A stretch of DNA of 27,268 nucleotides from Alphaproteobacteria bacterium (GTDB taxonomy: Bacteria > Pseudomonadota > Alphaproteobacteria > UBA3830), in NCBI GenBank assembly GCA_025998735.1, contig BNWJ01000007.1, positions 1 to 27,268 on the forward strand. Reading direction: 5' to 3'. The notes below the pieces were generated by a model. That model ran no database searches. It had not been told where the DNA came from and was given only the letters and a program-made list of their open reading frames with translations. The first letter of the stretch is position 1; every line of letters begins with the position of its first letter. Below, piece by piece: positions 16,726 through 24,154 of this stretch. The position numbers and the translations under genes are program-made.

Positions 16726-17274
16726 ATGAAGTTCTCTTTTTCCGGCCGTCATATGGAAGTTGGAGAGGCGCTATCGAATCGCGCTAAAGACGCTTGCATA
16801 GCTTTGGCCAGTAAGTATGGTGTTGAGTTTATAGATCTCAACATAGTAATGGAAAAAAACAATTATTTGTTTGATTGCGATATAACATCAAGAACATCCA
16901 CCGGCAACTCTTATATTGTAAGTCACTCTGCAACTGATCCTAGTGTATGCTTCGATGGAGCATTACAGAAAGTTGATCTGCAAATGAGAAAAAAGAAAAA
17001 AAGTTGTAGATGCTCATCATGTAAAGGCTCTGAGGTAGAAATAAATAGTTACGATAATTCGTTTGAGGAGGAAGAAAGCGCTCCAATTATTGTGGCCGAA
17101 GTGCTCGATGATCTTCCGTTGATTAGTGTCAGCGCTGCAGCGAATCTTCTCGCAGACAAAAAAAGGGTGCTGGTTTTTGAAAATATTTCCACCAAAACCG
17201 TCAACGTAGTTTACAAGAGAGATGATGGAAATATTGGCTGGATAGATTATAAGAATCCATATGAGAAGCTCTAA
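16726..17274 (+). CDS. hpf: Ribosome hibernation promoting factor, long form
   Basis: A 182-residue protein. The N-terminal S30AE domain (about 1-100, MKFSFSGRHMEVGEAL start) binds the 30S decoding region in resting cells. The C-terminal domain (about 125-182) contains SVSAAANLL and VNVVYKRDDGNIGWIDY, the part that pairs two 70S ribosomes into 100S dimers. The two are joined by an acidic linker, as in long HPF. A CRCSSC cluster at the end of the first domain is unusual and could bind a metal, but this is speculation. GGGAG lies 9 nt before the ATG. The next gene is 104 nt away, so cotranscription with folB is possible but unproven. Confidence 0.93.
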   Translation: MKFSFSGRHMEVGEALSNRAKDACIALASKYGVEFIDLNIVMEKNNYLFDCDITSRTSTGNSYIVSHSATDPSVCFDGALQKVDLQMRKKKKSCRCSSCKGSEVEINSYDNSFEEEESAPIIVAEVLDDLPLISVSAAANLLADKKRVLVFENISTKTVNVVYKRDDGNIGWIDYKNPYEKL

Positions 17275-17378
17275 TCTGTCTAGTATAGTGAAACTGACCT
17301 GGTATCGTGCGCCTCGTTTTCGTCATCCAGAGCCACGTAGTAGCCATGTTCCCGGTTTGATGTCGTTTGGAGGGGGAT

Positions 17379-17744
17379 ATGATTAGGCAACTGAGTATTA
17401 GCCATTATGAAGCCCATCTTATTCTCGGCAACGATGAACATGAAAGGCGCACGAGACGTCCTGTTATTATTAACATAAATCTACGTTTTCCGGATGATTT
17501 TCCGGCTTGTGGTGATGATAACATCGAAGGCACGGTTTGCTATTGTTCTCTGCTAAATTTCATCGAAAAAAATCTTGAAGACAAGAAATTTTGGCTGATT
17601 GAAAGAGTTGCGGAATATTTATACGAAATTGTGTCTGAGTATGTTGGGCGCAGTAATGTCCTGAAAAAAATTGAGGTTATAAAACCGCATCCTATATCGG
17701 ATAAGAGCTTGGAAAGTTCTTCTTTTGTTTGTTCAGATTGGTAG
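17379..17744 (+). CDS. folB: Dihydroneopterin aldolase
   Basis: Converts 7,8-dihydroneopterin to 6-hydroxymethyl-7,8-dihydropterin plus glycolaldehyde in folate synthesis. Family features are the IRQLSISHYEAHLILG start, a Glu in the NDEHER segment that matches the pterin-contacting region, LIERVAEYLYEIV in the middle, and IEVIKPHPI with the conserved Lys-Pro near the active site. At 121 residues it is typical. I chose the ATG at 17379 because GGAGGGGG ends 2 nt before it; an upstream TTG at 17367 lacks a site. The stop is 17 nt before the start of folKP, whose product uses this enzyme's product directly. Confidence 0.92.
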   Translation: MIRQLSISHYEAHLILGNDEHERRTRRPVIININLRFPDDFPACGDDNIEGTVCYCSLLNFIEKNLEDKKFWLIERVAEYLYEIVSEYVGRSNVLKKIEVIKPHPISDKSLESSSFVCSDW

Positions 17745-17761
17745 TTTGGGAGTTTTGTGAA

Positions 17762-19000
17762 ATGATTTTTCTGTCTCTAGGTAGTAATCTCGGTAATAGG
17801 TTTGAAAATATCAGAAAAGCTATTGCTGGATTGTCAGTTTTTTTCGATTGCAAGATTACATCACACATAATAGAAACGGAAGCGATTCTTCCCGAAAATG
17901 CACCACCAGATTGGAATATACCGTATCTAAATGCCGTTATTGTCGGAGATTCGCACTGTAGTCCATTTGAACTGCTATCCAAGCTCAAGAACATCGAAAG
18001 GAAAATGGGAAGGAACACGGATATTTCGGACTGGTCACCGCGGGCAATCGATATCGATATAATTTCCTACTATAATCAGCCGATAAATTCCGACAGGCTT
18101 GTTCTACCTCACAAAGAGGTAGGGCGCCGAGAGTTTCTGCAATATTTGCTTCGGGAAGTTGGCTATCCACTCCAAAATGATATGCTTAATAATACAAGTT
18201 ACAGGCCTATGAATCATTTTGTTCTAGATCCTAAGATCGTTGGCATAGTGAACGTCACTCCGGACTCGTTTTCGGACGGAGGACAATATATCGACGCCGA
18301 TAAAGCGGAAGCTCAAGTCAGAAAAATATATGCTGAAGGTGCTCACATTGTGGAATTGGGGCCCCAAACAACCAAGCCCGGATATGTTGAAGTCCCACCA
18401 TCTGAAGAAATAGACAGATTGAGCGGAGTTCTCGAAAGATGTAGCGATATAGACTGCATCGGCGTAGATACGTACTTCGACGATGTGGTAAAATTCGCCA
18501 TTGAAAAGCACAATGTCAAGTGGATAAACGATCAGAACGCCGCCCTAAATCATGATACAATAAAACTCATCGCCGATAAGAACGTGAAATTGGTAACCAT
18601 GCTGCATGGAATGGATATGTCATGGATTTCCGGGCGGATAAAAGTTCTAACGCATTTTGGAGTACCGCTTGAAAATATAATTATCGATCCGGGTATTGGA
18701 TTCGGAAAAACAAAATATCAAAACATCGAAATGATACAAAATTGCAAAAGAATGAAAGAAATTGGCTGCGAAGTACTGTTGGGTCATTCTAGGAAGTCAT
18801 TTATGGAGGTTTTTTCCAACTTCCCAGCTTCTCACAGAGACATAGAAACGCTAGCCGTGTCCAGTTTTGCAGATGATGCCGAAGTAGATTACATCAGAGT
18901 ACATAACGTGCAGGATCACATGAGATTTTTCGTTGCAAAGTATTTTATGAACCAAGATTGCCTGATAAAAACAACTTCCCCATTGAAAGAAGTCTGTTAA
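17762..19000 (+). CDS. folKP: Fused HPPK-DHPS (pyrophosphokinase and dihydropteroate synthase)
   Basis: One 412-residue chain carries two consecutive folate enzymes. The N-terminal HPPK domain (about 1-145) has LSLGSNLG and the motif WSPRAIDIDII, and adds pyrophosphate to hydroxymethyl-dihydropterin. The C-terminal DHPS domain (about 155-400) has VNVTPDSFSDGG at 163-174, VDTYFDD, WINDQNA, IIIDPGIGFGKT and LLGHSRKSF; it joins the product to p-aminobenzoate. The second DHPS loop reads ELGPQTTKPGY where D(I/V)GGESTRPG is usual. Fusions of this kind are known from Rickettsia, Chlamydiae and plant mitochondria. GGGAG lies 9 nt before the chosen ATG; an earlier in-frame TTG at 17729 overlaps folB. 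A degenerate copy of the 3' end occurs at 20190-20251. Confidence 0.95.
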   Translation: MIFLSLGSNLGNRFENIRKAIAGLSVFFDCKITSHIIETEAILPENAPPDWNIPYLNAVIVGDSHCSPFELLSKLKNIERKMGRNTDISDWSPRAIDIDIISYYNQPINSDRLVLPHKEVGRREFLQYLLREVGYPLQNDMLNNTSYRPMNHFVLDPKIVGIVNVTPDSFSDGGQYIDADKAEAQVRKIYAEGAHIVELGPQTTKPGYVEVPPSEEIDRLSGVLERCSDIDCIGVDTYFDDVVKFAIEKHNVKWINDQNAALNHDTIKLIADKNVKLVTMLHGMDMSWISGRIKVLTHFGVPLENIIIDPGIGFGKTKYQNIEMIQNCKRMKEIGCEVLLGHSRKSFMEVFSNFPASHRDIETLAVSSFADDAEVDYIRVHNVQDHMRFFVAKYFMNQDCLIKTTSPLKEVC

Positions 19001-19007
19001 AAAGTAG

Positions 19008-19036
19008 TTGCATAACGGAATTTTTTATTATACACT
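19008..19036 (+). promoter_or_regulatory. Possible promoter of the ankyrin-like gene
   Basis: TTGCAT at 19008-19013 is followed after 17 nt by TACACT, or after 15 nt by TATACA. It lies just past the folKP stop and about 35 nt before the next ATG. Matches are modest. Confidence 0.3.
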
Positions 19037-19070
19037 CCGGATCGCAATGTTTTATTAGGGAGAAAGGATC

Positions 19071-20162
19071 ATGAAAAAAATTGTTGTTGCTATTGGAGTG
19101 TTTGTACTTGGGCTGTCTTCGTCATTAAAGGCTATGGAAGTTGAGAACGGATTCCCAGGAATGAAGCGAGATTTAGTCATTAGGCTCTGTCGCTTGGTTA
19201 ACAACGTGGCGAAGATTAGAAGCATAATTGGCATGAGCCAGGAGCATTTTTTGTGGAAACACCATGCTTTTTTCGTTGAAAATCGCATCGATTTATCGCG
19301 AGGCCTTGTTGAACATGGCAGGGATCTTGCCAAGTGTGTGTCGGATTCTGAGGATCCAAAATTTCGGGAACACTATGCTGACTTCTTAGAGAGTCGACAA
19401 GGTTTACCAGAAGAATTCGAGCAGCGACACTCGGATCTTTTTGTGCCGGGCTACAATCCGGATTGCAAAGATTTCTTGAAAAAGGTTCTAAAATATGGTG
19501 CTGATCTTTACGAACATATGTTGAATTCTCGAAAGAACAACCCGCCAAGTATCCGAAATGCAAAAGACGTTGTCCAGGTCGTGCTCTATCTTGCAGAACG
19601 CGGCACTGCGATGTTTTCTCCAAATGTATCACCTTCACTAATGCTTGTACTGGAAGATTTATTTGCCATCGAGAAAATTGGCGCCGTATGTGAACCTCTT
19701 CTGAGGAAAGCGACGTCCTTTTATTTTGTTGGAGCGAGCCGCGCAAGCAGAAAGGCAATGATCGATAAACGCCATCGGACACCTGAACAACAACAGGCTG
19801 CTCTCGGAGTGGTGAGCTTTTGTATTAACCACAAAATAGCCGGGAATTTTGTTTTGCGTTATCTCTGGAGCGACGGCCCATGCGTTGAACTCAATCCTCA
19901 CAGAGAACAAATGAGAATGACGTTTCTTCTATGTCGCGGAAATGGTGCAAATATCAATCATGTTGAAGACGGCAAAACTCTTCTGGATTTGTTTGACAAT
20001 AGCACGAAGGCGTTTTTACCCAGAAAAGATAAAGCGATTGATTCCACCGCCGACGACGATGCGATTTCACCGGCGTATTCGAAGCGTATTGACGATGACC
20101 GCGTAATTCTACGACGCGACTACCATGCTCGAACCTTTGTAGAATTACCTGCTGGAGAATAA
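19071..20162 (+). CDS. Exported ankyrin-like repeat protein
   Basis: A 363-residue protein with a clear signal peptide (basic start, hydrophobic 4-15, likely cleavage after LKA at 19-21). AGGGAG precedes the ATG. The mature part is helical. Near residues 285-305 a segment FLLCRGNGANINHVEDGKT fits the second half of an ankyrin repeat (LLxxGAxxNxxxxxGxTxL). Weaker candidates are LVEHGRDL, VLKYGADLY and YLAERG earlier in the chain, so several degenerate units may exist. The last 50 residues are charged and probably disordered. Ankyrin proteins of intracellular bacteria often act on the host, but here a Sec signal, not a type IV signal, is what the sequence shows, so the destination could be the periplasm. 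It is flanked on both sides by folP 3' sequence. Confidence 0.75.
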   Translation: MKKIVVAIGVFVLGLSSSLKAMEVENGFPGMKRDLVIRLCRLVNNVAKIRSIIGMSQEHFLWKHHAFFVENRIDLSRGLVEHGRDLAKCVSDSEDPKFREHYADFLESRQGLPEEFEQRHSDLFVPGYNPDCKDFLKKVLKYGADLYEHMLNSRKNNPPSIRNAKDVVQVVLYLAERGTAMFSPNVSPSLMLVLEDLFAIEKIGAVCEPLLRKATSFYFVGASRASRKAMIDKRHRTPEQQQAALGVVSFCINHKIAGNFVLRYLWSDGPCVELNPHREQMRMTFLLCRGNGANINHVEDGKTLLDLFDNSTKAFLPRKDKAIDSTADDDAISPAYSKRIDDDRVILRRDYHARTFVELPAGE

Positions 20163-20189
20163 AAACACGGCGTGATTCTTTCGGCTCCT

Positions 20190-20251
20190 GAAACGCTCTA
20201 GCCGTGTCCAGTTTTGAGAGTCGAAAGAAGCTTGCTAAAGTAGTTGCACAA
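20190..20251 (+). pseudogene. Shrunken copy of the folP 3' end
   Basis: Two blocks match the end of folKP and its flank. Bases 20190-20216 resemble 18845-18869 (GAAACGCTAGCCGTGTCCAG with a 2-nt insertion). Bases 20222-20251 resemble 18985-19015, including the folKP stop region and the following GTAGTTGCA. About 115 bp between the blocks is deleted in the copy. The order and strand are preserved, so this is a relic of a tandem duplication, not chance. It lies upstream of the leucine-rich gene and may have supplied part of its promoter region. Confidence 0.65.
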
Positions 20252-20369
20252 TGCGCATTTTCTAAGTAATGCGCGTACCGTGCGTACGAGAGAACTTTTC
20301 GTTAGTCTCAAAAATTTCAGATCTTATTTACCATTTTGTGATTTAATCATGCACGAAGGGGTATTTTTG

Positions 20370-21890
20370 GTGAATATTATGAGCAGGTTATGTTTTGAAA
20401 GAAGTTTTACGGCAGCGTTGTGTTTGTTTTTGATGCTTTCGCTGATTAATACTGCGTTCTGCAACGAAAAGAAAGACAAAAGCGATAGAGCAAAGCAATC
20501 CGCAAAAAAAGCGGATGATCCATCGAAAAAAGACAATGGCAAGCCTGAAGAAATAAAAAATTTCCCATTTGCAGAGGGAACCGGGAAAATTTCGGATGAC
20601 GGCGTTGCGGGGTTACGCATAGTAAGAGACAAGCTAATTCTGCTCGGATACGATAAAAACTGCACTTCCGAAGCTCTAAAATCAGACGAAACTTTTTCAA
20701 ATCTAAACTTTTTCAAAAAATATTCAAAATTGGTAAGCGTTGAATTCGCAAACATAGAGCTTACCAAAGAATGTCTTGAAAACATCCAAAAATTCCTGCA
20801 AAAGGAAATCCAAAATATCGTGATTGATTCTTGCGAAATCGAGTCAAGTAATGTTGAGCTGTTAGCGGATATTGTCAAAAAAAGACCAGAACTAAAAAAC
20901 GTCACATTCCGAATGGTGGAGAATAATGAGAATGACGTCGAAACCATTTTATCTGCATTGGGTGAATTGTCCAAATTAAAAACCATATGCCTTGCTTTTG
21001 ATAAAATAAAAAACGAATCTTGTCAGAAAATCGCTGAGCTAATAAAGAAATCCGCCGATTCCTTGAAGAATCTGTCGTTGGCGTGGAATGGCGTGGTAGA
21101 GGCAGACAAAGAATCGGAAGCATATCAGAAACTATCGGAAGCAATAGGCGAAGTAAAAGGGTTAAAGTCATTTGAATTATTCCTAATGAGCATAGACGAA
21201 AAAAATACTGCGAATCTTTTTTCGGGAATCCGTCATTTAACTACTTTATCCAGATTCAAGTTGTTTCTGGGAAATATAAGTATCCAAAACGATATCAAAT
21301 TATTTGAAAATGCTGAATCTCTAGGCGATACACTGAAAGATATGACTCAGTTGGTGAAACTGGATATATCTGGCATGAAGCTTCCTAAGGATGTTATGCA
21401 AGTATTGGCTCAAAATCTCGAATATCTCAAGAAGCTTCAATATCTCGATATCTCTGGTAATACAATAGATGGAGAGTGTGCTGAAATATTAGTTCAATCC
21501 CTGAAAGGAATGAATGAGTTAAAGACGCTTGCGATCAATGGCTGCGAGCTAACATCTCAGGTGTTCTCCACTTTATGCAAATTATTGGAGAATTCACCAC
21601 TAATAATGCTGTATGCAAGGAATAACGCCATAAAAGAAGGAGTCAGGAGCTTGCCGGTAAAAACAATGACAGATTTGCAGCTGGCAGATTTTTCCAAAAA
21701 CGATGTGACATTCGAGAACGCCATGGAGCTCATCAAGCTTACGGTCGATCATCCGAAATTGCAGGCCATTAATTTCAGGGAAAATGAACCTCTTGATTCA
21801 ATGGACGAAGTGGACAAGAAGACAAAGAGAGATGAACTCGAAAATTGGAAAAGAGCAAACAAATGTCACGTGGCATTCTTTGGCCTGTAA
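20370..21890 (+). CDS. Exported leucine-rich repeat protein
   Basis: About 506 residues from GTG 20370, which follows AAGGGG by 8 nt; ATG 20379 is an alternative, and the frame is open upstream to 20244. The N-terminus is a signal peptide (hydrophobic ALCLFLMLSLINTAF), followed by a Lys-rich charged linker. The rest consists of ribonuclease-inhibitor-type leucine-rich repeats of about 27-30 residues, recognisable in LKNLSLAWNGV, LVKLDISGMKLP, LQYLDISGNTIDGECAEIL, LKTLAINGCEL and LQAINFRENEPL. Such folds bind proteins and are common in effectors and surface proteins of symbionts; no enzymatic domain is visible. It stands downstream of the ankyrin-like gene with its own start region. A GC-rich hairpin follows. 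Confidence 0.85.
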   Translation: MNIMSRLCFERSFTAALCLFLMLSLINTAFCNEKKDKSDRAKQSAKKADDPSKKDNGKPEEIKNFPFAEGTGKISDDGVAGLRIVRDKLILLGYDKNCTSEALKSDETFSNLNFFKKYSKLVSVEFANIELTKECLENIQKFLQKEIQNIVIDSCEIESSNVELLADIVKKRPELKNVTFRMVENNENDVETILSALGELSKLKTICLAFDKIKNESCQKIAELIKKSADSLKNLSLAWNGVVEADKESEAYQKLSEAIGEVKGLKSFELFLMSIDEKNTANLFSGIRHLTTLSRFKLFLGNISIQNDIKLFENAESLGDTLKDMTQLVKLDISGMKLPKDVMQVLAQNLEYLKKLQYLDISGNTIDGECAEILVQSLKGMNELKTLAINGCELTSQVFSTLCKLLENSPLIMLYARNNAIKEGVRSLPVKTMTDLQLADFSKNDVTFENAMELIKLTVDHPKLQAINFRENEPLDSMDEVDKKTKRDELENWKRANKCHVAFFGL

Positions 21891-21922
21891 ATCTATATGT
21901 TAAAGTAAAGCCGCCTAAGTGT

Positions 21923-21959
21923 GCCACAGCCTCCTCCGTCAAGAACGACGCGCTGTGGC
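21923..21959 (+). terminator. Hairpin between convergent genes
   Basis: GCCACAGC at 21923-21930 pairs with GCTGTGGC at 21952-21959, with a 21-nt loop, followed by GTTTGTATT. It lies 32 nt past the leucine-rich gene and before the end of the convergent LD-carboxypeptidase gene, so it may serve both. Confidence 0.5.
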
Positions 21960-22032
21960 GTTTGTATTCCTACATGACAGATGTGACCCTAAAGCGGCAT
22001 TACTGTATCGCAATTTTTTTCATAATATGGAA

Positions 22033-23079
22033 TCAATCGTCTATATCTATGGTCATCTTTTTCCCATGGATTGTGCCTATAGCGTTGTAGACTATCGGAT
22101 AGTTTACATTTCCATGACCAAACTCATTGGTGACAAAAACAGGAATATCTACCATTTCGCCAAATTTCTTCAGAAATTCTGTTACATCTGCCTGCGATCC
22201 ACCACTAGAAAAACGTCCGAACACTATTGCCTTTACTCCGGATAATTTTCCGGCTTCTTTCAGATGAATCATGGTTCTATACACCCACCATGGAACCATG
22301 TTTATGTCCTCTATGAACAATATCTTGCCTTTACTTTGAATTTCCCAATTTGTTCCGATGCTGGATTCCACGGACGTTAGATTTCCGCCCGTCAGTCGGC
22401 CCTGTATGATTTTTTGCTTTACGGCTGCGCGATTGATCGGATATATGGGGCCAATGCTATATTTCTTTACTTTTCCTTCCAATATATTAAGCAGCGTTTC
22501 GAATCTTTCGTTTGTAAATTGCGATTTGCAGAGATGCATTAGTACCGGAGCATGAATGGCTTTCCATCCCCAATTTTTTATCACAAAAAGATGCAGAGAC
22601 GTTATATCACTAAATCCAACCAGTGTTTTCTTGATTCGTGGAACGGGAAGTTCGCTCAAGCCTTCAATGATAAACCCACTGCCGAAACCACCACGCACAG
22701 CCCAAATGATTTTGTGTTTGGAATCGATGGCTTTCTTAAATAATTTCAATCGATTTTCTTCTGTATCAAAGCATCTGTAGTAGTTCTTGTTTTCCAATGC
22801 TTCCGGAAAGATATTTATGCCATAATTATCGACCATACTTTTCATTTCTGGTACTAGATTCGCATAGACACCGCTTCCTGGAGTAACAGCAACCATATCC
22901 AGCTGACCGACTCTGCGATAAATTTGAAGTCTCTTGTCGTTTTCTATCCTATTATACTTATGAACAATAGGCTCTTCCTTTTCTGGGATAATCACCGGCG
23001 CACTACGCTTAACCTCGCTACATCCAGAACACATCAAAATGATGGACAAGCAAGCGATTCTCTTAAAAAAACTATTCAT
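22033..23079 (-). CDS. LD-carboxypeptidase-like protein (peptidase S66), lipoprotein
   Basis: A 348-residue member of the S66 serine peptidases, which remove the terminal D-Ala from tetrapeptide stems during murein recycling (LdcA) or cleave related amides (MccF). The catalytic triad is visible: Ser157 in VGFSDITSLH, Glu257 in LFIEDIN, and His322 in FGHGNVNYP. RGGFGSG at 129-135 is also typical. Unlike cytoplasmic LdcA it starts with a signal peptide and a lipobox-like CSGC (Cys20), then a 40-residue linker, so it is predicted to be membrane-anchored in the periplasm. Residue -3 of the lipobox is Cys, which is unusual. AGGATG precedes the ATG. It could remodel the cell's own wall or peptidoglycan debris. 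Confidence 0.9.
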   Translation of the reverse strand: MNSFFKRIACLSIILMCSGCSEVKRSAPVIIPEKEEPIVHKYNRIENDKRLQIYRRVGQLDMVAVTPGSGVYANLVPEMKSMVDNYGINIFPEALENKNYYRCFDTEENRLKLFKKAIDSKHKIIWAVRGGFGSGFIIEGLSELPVPRIKKTLVGFSDITSLHLFVIKNWGWKAIHAPVLMHLCKSQFTNERFETLLNILEGKVKKYSIGPIYPINRAAVKQKIIQGRLTGGNLTSVESSIGTNWEIQSKGKILFIEDINMVPWWVYRTMIHLKEAGKLSGVKAIVFGRFSSGGSQADVTEFLKKFGEMVDIPVFVTNEFGHGNVNYPIVYNAIGTIHGKKMTIDIDD

Positions 23080-23440
23080 TAATTAACATCCTTTTTAAAA
23101 CAGTGCAGATATTAGCATTTGTGAGAAAAAATTTAAATAGTAATGGGAAAAATATTAAGAGCTATTTGTGCGATGTTACTTCCACCACTCCTCGTTTTTT
23201 CATTCAAGACGAAATGGGCTAAGCTGTTGATGTATTTAACAAAATGAGGAGCCATGCATCTTAGAAAAACAAGGGACGCATCGAATTTGTCAAAGTGCAT
23301 TGAAAACAATCTGAAACAAAAGGTCCTGGACATTGACCAAAGACTTATTGTTGCAATCCCGGGTTGTGTTGTGGCAAGTCTCACGGCCGAGAGCATAAAT
23401 TCTTACGAATGGATCAATCTCTACTGGAAAACTCTCAGTT
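23080..23440. other. Gap with one possible small membrane protein
   Basis: Of this 361-base gap the first 60 bases serve as the upstream region of the S66 gene. A 34-codon hydrophobic frame lies at 23143-23247 (listed separately). The remainder, 23248-23440, has open frames on both strands that lack ribosome binding sites and familiar motifs; I see no gene in it. Confidence 0.5.
23143..23247 (+). CDS. Possible truncated Pmp3/YqaE-like membrane peptide
   Basis: A 34-codon frame reading MGKILRAICAMLLPPLLVF and then a second, weaker hydrophobic stretch. The LPPL(x)VF motif in the first helix is characteristic of the small Pmp3/YqaE membrane proteins (about 50 residues, two helices). Here the second helix is cut short by a TGA and lacks the usual GYIPG motif, so it is a decayed or divergent copy, or a coincidence. 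The upstream ribosome binding site is poor. Confidence 0.25.
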   Translation: MGKILRAICAMLLPPLLVFSFKTKWAKLLMYLTK

Positions 23441-24079
23441 TTACTTCCCCACCTTCCAATCGTTAGCGAAGATTTCCAGGCCCTTATCGGTAAGAGGATG
23501 TTCCAGGCATTGCTTTAGGATCTTGGGAGAGACGGTCGCAGCGCCCACGCCGATCATTGCCGCTTGAATCACGTGATTAATGCTGCGGATGGAGGCGGCC
23601 AGGATTATCGTTTCGTATTCGTTGGCGTTGTATATGTCTGATATGTCTTCGACCAGCGCAAGTCCGTCGTGGCCAGCGTCGTCGAGTCTTCCGATAAACG
23701 GGGATACGTACGTCGCTCCGCATTTGGCAGCCATCAACGCCTGCGTTGGCGAAAAGCACAGCGTTAGATTGGTGGCAATGCCATCAATGGATAATCGTTT
23801 GCAGACTTTCAGGCCATCTAGTGTGCACGGCAATTTTACGCAGACTTTGCTGTCTATGGAAGCCAACTGGCGGCCTTCTTTGATCATTTCATTGAAGTCA
23901 GATGAAATGACCTCGACGCTCACGTGTCCGGACACGAGTCCACATATCTGACGTATCAGGGATGTGTGCTCGCTGTGAGCGTACTTGGACATGATTGTCG
24001 GATTGGTCGTTACGCCGTCAATAAAATCGCCATAAAACGATATATCTTCAACATTAGCCGTATCTAAAAAGATTTTCAT
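23441..24079 (-). CDS. tal: Transaldolase, short (TalC/Fsa-type) family
   Basis: A 212-residue single-domain barrel of the pentose phosphate pathway, moving a dihydroxyacetone unit between sugar phosphates. Family marks are FLDTANV with Asp6, VTTNPTIM, and VCVKLPCT with the Schiff-base Lys82. The segment YVSPFIGRLDD carries Phe128 at the site where the E. coli fructose-6-phosphate aldolase FsaA has Tyr131 (APYVNRID). In this family Phe goes with transaldolase activity and Tyr with aldolase activity, so transaldolase is the better name. GAGGAA lies 9 nt before the ATG. It is divergent from the helicase gene; the two share a 75-bp AT-rich region. Confidence 0.93.
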   Translation of the reverse strand: MKIFLDTANVEDISFYGDFIDGVTTNPTIMSKYAHSEHTSLIRQICGLVSGHVSVEVISSDFNEMIKEGRQLASIDSKVCVKLPCTLDGLKVCKRLSIDGIATNLTLCFSPTQALMAAKCGATYVSPFIGRLDDAGHDGLALVEDISDIYNANEYETIILAASIRSINHVIQAAMIGVGAATVSPKILKQCLEHPLTDKGLEIFANDWKVGK

Positions 24080-24154
24080 TTTCTAATTCCTCAATTTGCT
24101 TTATAATACTAAATAATGCGTAGAAAAAAAATGATTTTTTAGGATGTTAATAAA

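Noticed and set aside
19216..19782. 188-codon frame antisense to the ankyrin-like gene
   Set aside because: The opposite strand has a signal peptide, ribosome binding site and ankyrin-like motif; the antisense frame has none of these.
20165..20207. ACACGGC/GCCGTGT stem after the ankyrin-like gene as a terminator
   Set aside because: A 7-bp stem with a 29-nt loop and no T-run is weak, and its right arm belongs to the folP relic.
20324..20986. 220-codon frame antisense to the start of the leucine-rich gene
   Set aside because: Ser- and Phe-rich complement of a Lys/Glu/Asn-rich coding region, which commonly leaves long antisense frames open.
23254..23466. 70-codon plus-strand frame and overlapping 87-codon minus-strand frame before tal
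   Set aside because: Neither has a ribosome binding site or recognisable motif, and the plus frame runs into the tal gene on the other strand.
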